From: Toxoplasma gondii ME49
Lineage: Eukaryota; Apicomplexa; Conoidasida; Eucoccidiorida; Sarcocystidae
Assembly (NCBI RefSeq): GCF_000006565.2
Contig: NC_031477.1
Span: forward strand, 450,669 to 514,668
Direction: 5' to 3'
DNA length: 64,000 bases
Program-made: the position numbers and the translations under genes
Notes under the pieces: model-generated
What the model was told of the DNA's origin: nothing
What the model saw: only the letters and a program-made list of their open reading frames with translations
Databases searched by the model: none
In this document: piece after piece, positions 35,001 through 46,100 of the stretch
Numbering within the stretch: position 1 is the stretch's first letter
How the letters are laid out: the number at the start of each line of letters is the position of its first letter

Positions 35001-36799
35001 CGGTGAGGCTCCGGAACGTCACCAGAGAAGGCGACGCAGAAAAGCGAGAAGGAATGGAAGGCGAGGGAGAAGGAGAGAAAGGCGAAGAGAAGGAAGGGGA
35101 GATGCGCAAGGATGGCGGCGGTGGAGGGGCGTTCGGTCTCGAGGACGTCTATCAGGTAAGGGTGGAGACACATCAGATTCGAGAGTCTGCAAGCGGCTCC
35201 AGCTCACGCGACGGGAACGTTTTGGAGAGGCGTAGCTTTGCAAGCATAAACAGGCGGACAGTGCATTTTTTCTCCCCCACCTAGAGTGTGGATGTCGAAC
35301 TCGATTGTTCCACGCGTTGGTCTCGACTTCGCCAACTTCAGGAGGCGGGACCCCAAAGTAGCGTGCTGGAGTGTACATTCTCGCGAGTTGACGTTTCTAC
35401 AAATGTGAATTGAGTCTTCGAAGTTCAGGCTCGCATTGAAACGCAGCAAGGATTTTGAGTCCGTCTTGGGGTAACCTTCTGAAGTGTCTGCGCCTATGCA
35501 TGTCGAGTCCGTCCGTACAAGCGGACAACAGTAGACTTGAACTCGGAAGGAGAGAACGCGTCTGTGCAACGACTCCTGGTCGCTGCGGAGGTGGTGACTC
35601 CGTGCTAGCGAGGAGCCGACGTTTTTGGGGTGCAAAACTAGAATCGTGTGAGTCAGGGGAAAGAAGCCTGTTCTACACACAGAGGGCGCCTTTCCGTGGA
35701 TCTGAGTTTTCTCGCTCGCGTCCAAAAACTTTCTACAGATCTGACAACCAAAGACAAAGCGTTTCTGTCCGAAAAGGCAGAAGCTGCGTCGTGCGGCTCT
35801 TCGGAGAGGAGATTCGTTTCAAACCTAAGGGTCGAATGGCCGTTTAACAAGGAAGAAAGTGCTGTCGCGCCTGTAGAGGTGTCTTCGCATGCAGGAGCGC
35901 TCTTGTGTCTTAGGGGAAGGCTTCTTGTAGTTCAAGACATCCGAGATACGTTGAAGCTCCTGCATAGCATGTCCATCTGTCTGTCGTCTTTGTGCATGGA
36001 ACTCGGCAGATCTCAAAAAGCGTTTTTCTGCTGTGCAGTCGCCGCGCAACGGCGCACACGCATGCGACTAAAGCTTGACTCTTAATTGAGGGATTTCCAG
36101 GAACTTGATTCCTTCTGTGATCCAGGCTCTCGGTCGCGTTGTGTCTCTCCTGGCGGATGCACCTGAACTGCGAGAGGCACGATTTCTTCCGGATAAAAGC
36201 TACGAGGTGAGCAAGTCGAAGTGCGTTTCAGCTTCGTTCTCCTCTTTCTCCTCCTTCTTCGTCTTTCCTCCTCCTGCTTCTGCGCCTTCCCTCGCTTCTT
36301 CTTCCTGTCTCCGTTTCTAACCATGTGCTTGGTCAACCCAGCTGATGGTGGTTCACTTCCGTCGTGCTTTTGTCCTTTTCTGTGTCTTTCGCTCGGCCTC
36401 TTTTCCTCTAGACACTCATGGCGTTCGCTGCGAGGTTCGATCCGACGGAGAACACAATGCCCACACTCTCCACCGACATGCCTGGGCGCCGCGTCTGGGA
36501 TCTTCCCGCTGAGAGCGTGCAGACGCGCCTCGCAGAGTCCGAGAAACTCGAAAAGAAACTGAAGGACACCGAAGAAGAGAAAGAGAAACTGCGGTCGGAA
36601 CTCGAAGAGGTATGCGCCTCACAAAAAGTATCTCCACATCCACAACCCGACCTCTCTTCTCTCTCCATATATATCTCTATATACATATATACATATGTAT
36701 ATGCATATATATATATATATATATATGTATTTGTAAAAACTTTCTGTCGCATGGATATCTGTATATGGGTCCTTCCGTATATACCTGTGCGAAGACAGG

Positions 36800-36831
<32 letters not shown>

Positions 36832-38906
36832 CGTACATGTTCACCCACGTACCTGCGTACAGGCACACACATATACGCACCAAAAATGATTCAACAGGGT
36901 CTCGTTCTTCTGTGGTGAACGGTGCTTTTTTTTCTCGGCGAAGAAGGAGCAGCCATTTCTTCCTGTGTCGTTAGAGGTCGTTTCTCTCGAAAACCACCCG
37001 GAAGAAAGTCCCCCGGTGTTTTTTATCCACCTCACTTGCGCCATTGGCTTCGCGACTCAAAGTCCCTGCGTCGCGCGTTTTCGTGCGTTGAGATGCATTT
37101 CTTAGTGTCTGTACACCACACTCCGTTGCGTCAAGACCGGTTTCTTCTCCAAGTGTGTCGGTGTTTCCACCTTCTGAGGATTCGCTTCGAGCTCTCGTTT
37201 CTCTTCAGCATGAAAGAGCCATTGCCGAGAAAAAGGAGGCAGCGGCCAAGTGGGAAAGCCTCTACAGCAGCGCCAGACCCAAGGCCGAGAGGTTCGTTGC
37301 CGCGTCCGAAAGAAAAAGTCTTCTGCGCGAAGTCAAGGAGTGGCGACGTCCGTCACAGAGCGCGTGCCTCCAAACAAATAACGGCGATGTCCATAGATGT
37401 AACACCCTGTGCCAGTCTCATGCGTACATCTCTCTTTATCGTCACGTCGAACTCTGCTAGAGTCTTTGTCCTTTGGCATACATCCACAAAAGTGTGTGTG
37501 TATGTTCATTTGTGCGCTTGTGCGCATGCTTGCCTGAATTTTCGTCTGTATATACATATAAATACATATATATATATATAAAACTCTATACCTATATAAC
37601 TGTATATATATATATATATATAAACATGTATATATATGTAAACATGTATGTATATGTATATATCTGTACGTATGTGCATTTACATATCTGCTGGAATGTG
37701 TGCTAGCTTGCATCTCTGTGCAGATGATGCGTCTGTGTATCTGAGGAAGCGTTTCCCTTTCTGGGAGTTTGGGTTTCTCTTCAGTTACGACCAAGTGGAG
37801 GCGCAGCTGCAGAGAGTTTTGCAGGAGAAGAGCACCTACCTCCACATGTTGGATGCGACGCGAAGAAAAGTGGAATTAACCAGCACAGAAGCTCATCAAC
37901 TACGACACGACAAACGCGAACTGAGCGTCCATGTCCAAGGTCAGTCTGCTTTTCCTACACCGACAATTCTCATATCTGTCTACATGTCTATCTCTCTGGA
38001 TCTCTCTGTCTAGAGCTACACATCCAGATCTACCGATTTATCTAGACATGTTGATCTCTGTCTGCATCTGTCTACATCTATATATCTCTATCGACAACTA
38101 TAGAGAGCCGCCTATCGAGATCTATATCTCGATTTATCTTCGCTGTCAACGTACACATCTGCGTATGTGTGTAGGTGACTTGTGACTGCAAAGATTCGAA
38201 AAGAGACAGCCATGTACAATAGGTGTAGCGATGTATATACTTGCATGTCCATGCGAAGACATGTTTCTACTTTTCTGTACGCGTTTTTAGAAGCTTGTTA
38301 TTCGTAGAAGAGCTTGAGGAAGAACAGTCGTGACAAGTAGGCTCTCACAGAGCGCCCACACACACATACACACAAGTAGATAGCGATAAGTCAGACGGAA
38401 GTGTGCCTGTGTGAGGCCCATAGTAACCGGAGAGAGAACGAAGAGGATGTTTGGAGAGGCGGCTTCGAAACGCTTGCTTTCTTGTTTTCCAGAAGTACCT
38501 TTTGAGTTCCGTTGCTTTTTCAGATTTGACAAGACGATTGGAGGCGTTGAAGAAAATTTCGATCTCTGCTACGTCAGGAGGAGACGTGGAGCAGGTGAGG
38601 CGAAGTGACTGGTTTATTCTTTGTCTCTTTTCATTCTTTTCGTCTGCGTTTCCCCAGCCATCTTTTTTCGCGTATCCTCTCTACCTCACAGGCCGTCGGC
38701 TTGCGATACAGTGTTCTCCGTTCGACTGAATCTTGTCGCTCTTCTGCTCGGTTTTCCAACTCTCTAACCTATAGACACCTCTCATCCCCTTTCTACATCT
38801 GTATATGTGTATATGCATGTCGAAGTGAAATCTATAAATACATATATAGACATGTATGTGTAAGTAGATGCATACACATACATAGATATACATATGTACA
38901 TACACG

Positions 38907-38955
<49 letters not shown>

Positions 38956-39478
38956 ATGTATATCTATGTATATGCATCTGAAGACAGATGTAGATATTTT
39001 TAGATATCTGTTTAGGTAGAAAGGAGGCCATGAATTTTGCCGCATGCGTTTAAGTAGACTGGGGTTCGCGGTTTTGGAATGCTTGCCGCCTCCAAATCGG
39101 TTCCTTTGCGCAGATCCAAATCATGAGAAATATTATCCGGAAGCAGGAATTGGAGCTCATGGATGTTCGCCTCGCCACTGCATGCAAGCAAGTCGCTAAG
39201 CAAGAACAGGATAGTAAGCTTTCGGAGAGAAAGGGATTTGTTTCTTCTAGGCATATGGCTCTTTACTCGTGTTGAGAGCTTTGCACTGAGGCCTACCACT
39301 CTCTCCGAATGGTCTTCCACTGGAAATATGGAGAAAAATCGCAACTTCCCAACGCCTCTTTCGCATTTTCACACACCCACACGCACATATACACATAGAC
39401 GTACATAAACATATGCACATGTACATGTATATATATATATACATGTACATGTACATATTTGTACATATGTAGATATGC

Positions 39479-39533
<55 letters not shown>

Positions 39534-42200
39534 CGTACAGGCACTTATGTGAATAGAGAGATCGATACAGATCTGTACACGTACGCACACTATTGTATGT
39601 GTGTGTGTGTTTGACACCCATGTTTTTGTTTATTTTCGCATGTTTCGCCTCATTTCCTTTGTTTTTCAGTTTTGGATGCCTTGCGCGAGCTGGGTCGCCC
39701 AGAGCTTGCTCGTCAGGCTTCGGTTTTCTCCCGCGTTTCGACTCTCACGCATGATCTCCGCAGAGACTTCGACTCTCTCGCTTCCTCGCCGGGTGTTCAC
39801 CCTTCCAAGTTAGGCGTGTCTCTCCCCAATTCTGTCCAAAAACTCTTCAACAACGAAACGCTGAAGACGCAGATGGAAGAGGCAGAGCAAGATGCCCTCG
39901 ACATAGGACCCGACGCGGGTGTTCAACTCCTCGACGAATACAGGTCAAAATGCTTACGAGATCTCTTCACCCACAAACACACATATATATACGTAATCTG
40001 TTTGTATTATAGTATATGTAAATGTAGCTTTGTCTTTGCACGACTGTGTTGTAAACGGCTTCATATATAAGTTTGGATGCTTCTTTACGTGTACACGTTG
40101 AAATGAGTATATGCCTGGCTGCAGGCTACTGTAAAGATGGACATGTTTTATTTGCATTTTCCATACGTTTTAGGGGTCTATATAGATGCACATACATCCC
40201 TCTAATTGCATAAATAAATATATATATATATATATATATAGTCCTAATACATGCATGTATATGCGGCCTCAATGCTTTTATGTTTGTGTTTCTGTACATA
40301 TGTGGAATCGTTTGTGAAGGGAAACGCAGCTCCGGAACCGCAGATATTCCCTCTCCTCCGTTACGCGCACACCCCCTCATCTGCTCATACTTATGTACAC
40401 AGGCGTCTCTCTATACACAGCTCTCCTGTTGTACCCCCGTGCATACATTCATTCGTACATACATGCGTTCATACATGGGTGCCGATATTCGTATGTATAT
40501 TTCTACACATAACTGTCACATATATATATATATATATACATAGATATATACGTAAATGTATATATGTATATATAAATGTATGTGTATCTCAGTTGTATGC
40601 ATATAGGTAAGTGTACTTTTGTATATACGTGTGAACGTGTATGGATGCTTTGGCTTCGAGTGGAGAGTTTTTTTTTACTTCTGTGTTTGTGCTTTTTAGG
40701 CGTTTGCAGAGCGCGGTGTTGTTGCATGCTTTTCAAGTTCCTGTCTGGAATCCGAGCGCCCCGCCGGAAGAGAATCGCACGAAGCTAAAACGATACCGCA
40801 ACGAGCACGACGCTCTGCAGCTTCAGATGTTGTCTCTGGCCAGACGAGTTGATCGGCTCTTCTCTCGACTGTAGGTGTCTTTCGTTTTTTTCGCGTCTGC
40901 TTTGAAACGTTATTTTCGGGTGCGCCGATCTCCCTCTCGCTCAAAGGACAGCGAGCAGCGGCGAAAACGAGGGAGCGTGCTCTCTCCACTCTGCTCTGTC
41001 AAACGAGGTCTCTCTCTTTCTCAACTCAAATCCCAGTGCTCACTCTGTTCAGCAGAGACTCGACATCCGCTCTCCCTTGTCTCTTCTTCTGTCGCTGCCT
41101 CCACTTCTTACTCTCTCTTTGCCCACCATCTGTGGAATTCACCTCCTTTTCTCACATGCACGCTCGCATGCATGTGCACAAGAGTGCCTAATGCTTATAC
41201 TCGATGCAAACATATATACAGTGTATTTTTATTTGCATAGATGTGTATTTATTTATAAATGTGCGTGGGAGTGAGGAGAATGCGTTGTTTGAGACACGGC
41301 TTCGTTTTTTTCAGAGGAGGAGGACTTAACGGCGGCTTCGGCGAGCATGCAGACCTCAGTTCTTCTCGGTACATTCGACGCTTCACAGCTCTGGCCAACG
41401 CAGTTTCGCCTGCCTCCTGTGTGGCTCCGGAAATGTTTTCAGTGCTCTCTTCGCATGCACACTCGGTGAGTCGCAGGCGGCTGTCGCTGCTGTTGTCTAC
41501 GGATGCATGCGGTTGCATGGCGATTTCCCCTCGGCGGAAAAAAGGTCGCTGGAGAGCGCAGATCGATAGAGCGCTTGCGGCGTGTGTCTCTCCCCCGTTT
41601 GGAACGTGTCTTTCTCAATCTGCTCAAGTGAATCAAAATTGTCTTTCCTCGACTTCAGGTTTCTACCTGTTTAGGCATATGCAGAAGTAAATGTTTCTAC
41701 ACAGTAACCTATTTCTAGCTGCACAGTCGTCTCTCTACCAATATATATATATATATATATATATATCCGTTAACGCTCGTGACTGCCTTTGTCTCCCGTG
41801 CTTCGACTTACATCCATAGGCTGCGACTTCCACGGCGAAGAAGGAGAAGGGAGCGAAAGGTGGAGGAAAAGAGACAGAAGAGGACAGAGCAAGCGACGGG
41901 AATGCGGGAGAGCGCACCCTCGAGGCAATCCGAGCTGTTTCTTCTCTCGCGTTGACGAAGGCGCCAGTCATGCGTTTGACGTTGCCGGGGGGGCCTCACT
42001 GGCAAAGTGCATGCGGCGCGCGTTCAACTTTGTCTGCAACGACAGGCGAGGACGCTGCTCAAGTTGAAAACGAAGACGAACAGAAGAAGGCTGCGAGGGT
42101 GGCCAAGGCGAAGAGAGAGTCTCAATCAAACTTGGTGCAAAAACTTGTCGTCACGGAGGAACAGCTCACAACTCTCTACAAAAAAATTGCTGGGTTTTAA
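29041..42200 (+). CDS. Dynactin p150Glued-like coiled-coil protein without CAP-Gly domain
   Basis: Eighteen exons splice in frame: 29041-29865, 30241-30339, 30730-30789, 31204-31305, 31900-32154, 32799-32996, 33339-33845, 34193-35155, 36126-36206, 36412-36609, 37209-37291, 37785-37939, 38524-38594, 39114-39213, 39670-39943, 40700-40870, 41315-41465 and 41820-42200. The sum is 4,674 nt (about 1,557 residues). The N-terminus is acidic and aromatic (YYKYDADKNDYYTDD), followed by a Ser/Pro linker and then a coiled coil. Next comes a long helical globular region (exons 7-8), a second coiled coil (exons 10-14) and a C-terminal domain ending LVVTEEQLTTLYKKIAGF. Animal p150Glued has coiled coil, helical dynactin domain, coiled coil, and ends LVLTQEQLHQLHSRLIS in human DCTN1. 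The order and the last residues support homology; that human ending is recalled, not searched. p150Glued links dynein to cargo and the Arp1 filament. No CAP-Gly (GKNDG) is visible. Other coiled-coil families remain possible. Confidence 0.65.
36697..36831. repeat. (TA)n microsatellites in the intron after exon 10
   Basis: Two runs of alternating T and A, at about 36697-36726 and 36803-36831, lie in the intron between 36609 and 37209. Intervening sequence is degenerate TATG/CATA-rich. Such runs are typical of coccidian introns and are expected to vary in length. Confidence 0.85.
37560..37670. repeat. (TA)n / ATGTATAT simple repeat, intron after exon 11
   Basis: Several short TA runs mixed with TATATGTA words occupy the middle of the intron between 37291 and 37785. 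There is no coding signal in it. Confidence 0.8.
38875..38985. repeat. (TA)n microsatellite, intron after exon 13
   Basis: An uninterrupted TA run of about 35 bases (around 38920-38953) is flanked by TATG/CATA words in the intron between 38594 and 39114. It sits amid other short dinucleotide runs. Confidence 0.85.
39425..39536. repeat. Compound (TA)n / ACATGT repeat, intron after exon 14
   Basis: Three TA runs separated by ACATGTACATG-type words occupy the intron between 39213 and 39670. This is the densest simple-sequence block in this gene. Flanking CACACA/ATACAC words extend it on the left. Confidence 0.85.
40210..40600. repeat. (TA)n runs and TATG-rich sequence, intron after exon 15
   Basis: TA runs at about 40217-40241 and 40518-40575 lie within the 756-base intron 39944-40699, which also carries ACATAC and CATTCA words. 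No coding potential is evident. Confidence 0.8.
41739..41767. repeat. (TA)n microsatellite, last intron of dynactin-like gene
   Basis: A 29-base TA run lies about 50 bases before the acceptor of the final exon at 41820. Confidence 0.85.
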
Positions 42201-42701
42201 CAAATCTAAGTGGAAAAGCGAAGGAAAGACACGCGAGAAAGAGAGAAGGGAAGGGCAAAGGAAAGAGAAGGAGCGAAGAAGGAGAAAGAAAAGGACGCAG
42301 GAAGAGAAAAAAAGCCAGCGAGTCAGAATGAAAGGTATGCGACACAGGAAAAGGTTGACGCAGGTGGCGAGTCGGAGTCTGCGGCAAGTTTGTTGTTATC
42401 AAAAGCTTCTCCGCCCATGTCTGTCGAGAGACACCCGAAGACGTTTCAAGACAACTGGGGAGCATCGACTTCTTTGCGGAGACTCTCCGCGAGCTGAACA
42501 GGCTTTTTTCTTGCTCGTTTCTTGTCTTTCAAAAACCACCTGCGGGGGGTGCAGCTGGCCACCGAAATGTGAACCATTCCGCACGCAGTGCCCTTCAAAC
42601 GCCGCCCCGCAGACACACACATATTCTTATACTCACTCTTATACATATACATACATATATATATATATATATATATGCATGTAAACACATGCCCGTGTAT
42701 G

Positions 42702-42738
<37 letters not shown>

Positions 42739-43121
42739 CTGCAGGTGCACATAGATATTTATTTATGCGTGTATAGATGTGAGGAGAGACAGGCCAAGAT
42801 CAAGTTGGAAGAAAAGTCTTGGGGGGGGAGGGGTGGAAACTTCAGACAGAACGTTTCTACGCTGAGTTTCCGAGAAATTTGAAGACACAATCCGCCAAGC
42901 GAGACACTCAGAAGAAGCGCCTGTCTTCCGCGCCTCCTTCCCCCAGAGCGCTGCTTTCTTCCGCGGCAGAAGCAGGTGCTCTTCTGCATGCGCAACCATT
43001 TTTTCTCCATTTTCTCCCTTTTTCACTTCATTTGGGTACCGGCCTCGTCCGCTTTTCTCCTTTTCGCCTCCCTCTCGCGTCCCGCAGCGAGAGAAAGAAG
43101 CAAAGGATGAAATCCAGAAAG
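42201..43121. other. Convergent intergenic region with purine tract and (TA)n runs
   Basis: This lies between the stop codon of the plus-strand dynactin-like gene and the predicted stop of the minus-strand giant gene. It begins with an almost pure purine stretch (about 42210-42330, GAAAGAGAGAAGGG-like). It also holds TA runs at about 42645-42676 and 42708-42738. Both 3' untranslated regions must fit here and may overlap. Confidence 0.6.
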
Positions 43122-46100
43122 TCACTCGGCGCTCAAGAGACGACGAAGTGCGTGGACCTGCACAAAACAGGAAAAAAGAAATAGAGTATGTGGGTGAACA
43201 GGTGCCTTACATACAGAAAAATAAATAAATATATGTACGTATGTATGTACGTATATTCGCCTTTCTTCGTCCTCCCCTCTGTTCAGACTTATCCTGTTGA
43301 TTTCCTTCCACCTCCAATTCTCTATCCCTTTCTCTCCCTGTTCTTTTTCTGTCTCTCCACTCTCTCCTTGCTTTCTGTTCTTTTCTCTCTCTTCCTCTGT
43401 GCCTTCTCTCCCTTTCTTCTCTGTCTCGTCTCTTTGTCTCTCTCTCGTTTCTTTCTCTCTCGTTTGCTTCTCTCCCTCTCTTCCTGTTTCTTCGTCGCGT
43501 CCAGCCTGTTGCCGCTGACTTCTTTCCTCTTCACCTCGTTCTCTGGGAAGCTCCGCGCGTGGAGTTTCTCGACAAGCGTCTCTGCAGCCTTCAGGAAGAA
43601 CGTTTCGTCGCTTGCGTCTGCGGCGACCCGTTCGAAGACCTCTTGCCCCGAAGACACACAGAGAGCCTTCACTTCTTGTGCATTCGCGCTTCTGCCGTAT
43701 GCCGCGCAAGAAAGGAGAATTTCCACTGCAGCTCGCGTCGCCGTGAGAAGGAGCCTGTTCTTCTCCTCGCGTTTCGGCTCTCCAGAGGGCGAGGAAGGAG
43801 TAAGAGCCAGCGCCGGCGGCGACGCAGCCTGGACGTTGTCTGCAGCTGCGAAGGTCTGCGAGTGTCTGACTGCTCTTCTCAGCAAATCGAGAAGAGACGA
43901 GAACAGTGCAGACTGCCGAAAGGCGCCGCCTCGGTCGTCGCACACCACTCGGCGAAGCGCCGCGAATGTTCCGGTGTACAGCGACCCGCGGACGAGTGCA
44001 TGCAGGAAGTCGGAGCTGCGCTCCCGCCCATGTCGCTTCGCAGCGGGGTCGCCTTCTCGCGGAAATTCATCTGCAGGTCCGCTCGTGTCTGTGTTCTGCT
44101 TCTTCGTCGCATGCGTAGGAAGCGACGCGGCCCCGCAGGCAGGGACATCCCATGAGGAGAGAATGGCTCGCGCAGTGGAGAAGAAGGAGAGTCGAAGAGC
44201 GAGCAGAAGAGACACAGCTGCGGCCATCTTTCCGGCTCTCTCCCATGTCGCCTGCTGCGCAGAGAGCAGACGCTCGGACGAGGTCGAGAAAAGAGAACGC
44301 GCGAAGGTCGCATCCGACGCACGGCGGAAGGAGAGCGCGAGAGGGGAGAAAAGCGAAGAGACAGAGAGCGAGAGAGGGTGAGGTGGAGGCAACAGCGGCG
44401 CGTTCAACTCGACCGCCGAGAGGAAAGACGAAAGAAGGCCTCGCAGGTGAGACAGTGCGCGAGCGCGATACACTGCTGCAAGCGAAGAAGCAGCCAAACT
44501 GGAAGCTGCAGACCTAGACGCCGGATCTCCCTGCTCCCCAGATAGCAGGAAGGACTGACAAGAAGAAACGTGAGGAGGAGGAGGAGAAGAGGGTGAAGAA
44601 GAATCGCCGGCGGGCGCATGATGTAGAGACATTGAGAGAAACAGGAGGCCCTGCAGGGAGGACAAGAACACCAGAAAGGACGAAAAGTTGGAGAAGACTT
44701 AACTTGTCTGTTCAAAAAATGAAGAAAAAGAAAGCCACCGCAAAGAAGGGCAAGTGCCGAGGGGAAGCAACGCTGGAGAAGAAAGAGAAACACAACGAAT
44801 CCTTCACGCAAGGAAAAGATCGGTCACGGAGACTTGAGATGCGTGCCGAGAACGAGCCAGTTACTGAACTGCGCAGAACTCGAGAGCTGAGACAGCTGGT
44901 TTCTTTCGATTCTCCACAAATTCAATCTGAGTAGCCTTACGAACTGCGAAAGCGCAGAGAGAGGATTGGGGAGTGATCCAAAGCTTTTCATTCGCCAGAG
45001 AGAAGACTCGCTTTCGTCGACTGTGGATAAAGAAAACATGTCTTCGCGTTTGCAGAAATCAGTCTGCATCTCGATCTCCAGTCGCGAGAGAAGAAGGTCG
45101 AGCGCCACTGCGCTCCTCAGATGCAGAAGGGAGTTCTCGTCCTCTCTCTTTTCTTGTCTCTCTTCTTTCTCTCCGTCCTCTTCTGTCTGCGCTTTCAACC
45201 TTGTTCCACGTCGCCCTCTGAGCTGTTCTCCAGGGATATCCGGAAGGAGAGACAACGCGCTCAAGGCGTCGACCGCGACGCTACACCTGACAGCTTGCTG
45301 AAGCCTGCAGGGGAAAGGACAGCAAAAGATGAAACGCAGAGGAGAGAAAGGAACTAAGGAGAGGAAACGCATAGAAGAAAGATGGAGAAAGGAGAGGAAA
45401 AAACGGAGCGATGAGAAAGCAGTCCGACGACGAAGAGAGGCACTGAGAGAGGGGAACGGCCATCGAAGAAAGCGAGAAAGAAAAGACAGAAAAAAGCAGA
45501 GCAGAAGAGGAGTCGTTGGACGAGGCAGAGGGCGAGAGACAGCAGACTCACTGAAGAGATGTCTGCTGAAAAGAGAGGACAAGACTGCACGGTCACGATC
45601 ACTCTGGCGGGGAAGCGACGTTTCGTGATCGCATGCAGATCCGATTTCCATGAAAACATGCGAAGACATGCACAAGCACATAAAACAGAGAATTCGTCCA
45701 GTGTGAAAACGAAAACCAAGAAAATACAATTCCTTCTCTTCTCTGTCGTCCCTTTCTCCTTTCTCTTGAAGCAAAAGGCGAAGGCGCTCCATCGTGTTCC
45801 TAGCGTGCGTAGACGACGCCTCAGGACATTTCCGCCACAGGATACAAAGGAAATAAAGAAAAGGTATCGTCTTCGCGAGAAACTCGCTGATACTTCAACG
45901 AGAGACTCGCGTCGGGATGCTTACTGAAGCCCTGAGAGAAGCGCTTTCACTGCTCTCTCGGCTGTTCTCCACACAGACAGCCTCGCCTTCTCGCCCAAGA
46001 GTGTCGCCTTCGCAGCCAGACCCCGCAGATCGCGGTTGCGTCGCAGCCGCCTTTCTCCAGAACCAACCGAAGAAGAAGAAACAGACGACAAAGAAGCAGA

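Noticed and set aside
43188..44381. 397-residue plus-strand open frame
   Set aside because: It is antisense to exon 44505-43535 of the minus-strand gene, whose frame and splice phases are consistent. The plus frame begins in low-complexity pyrimidine sequence.
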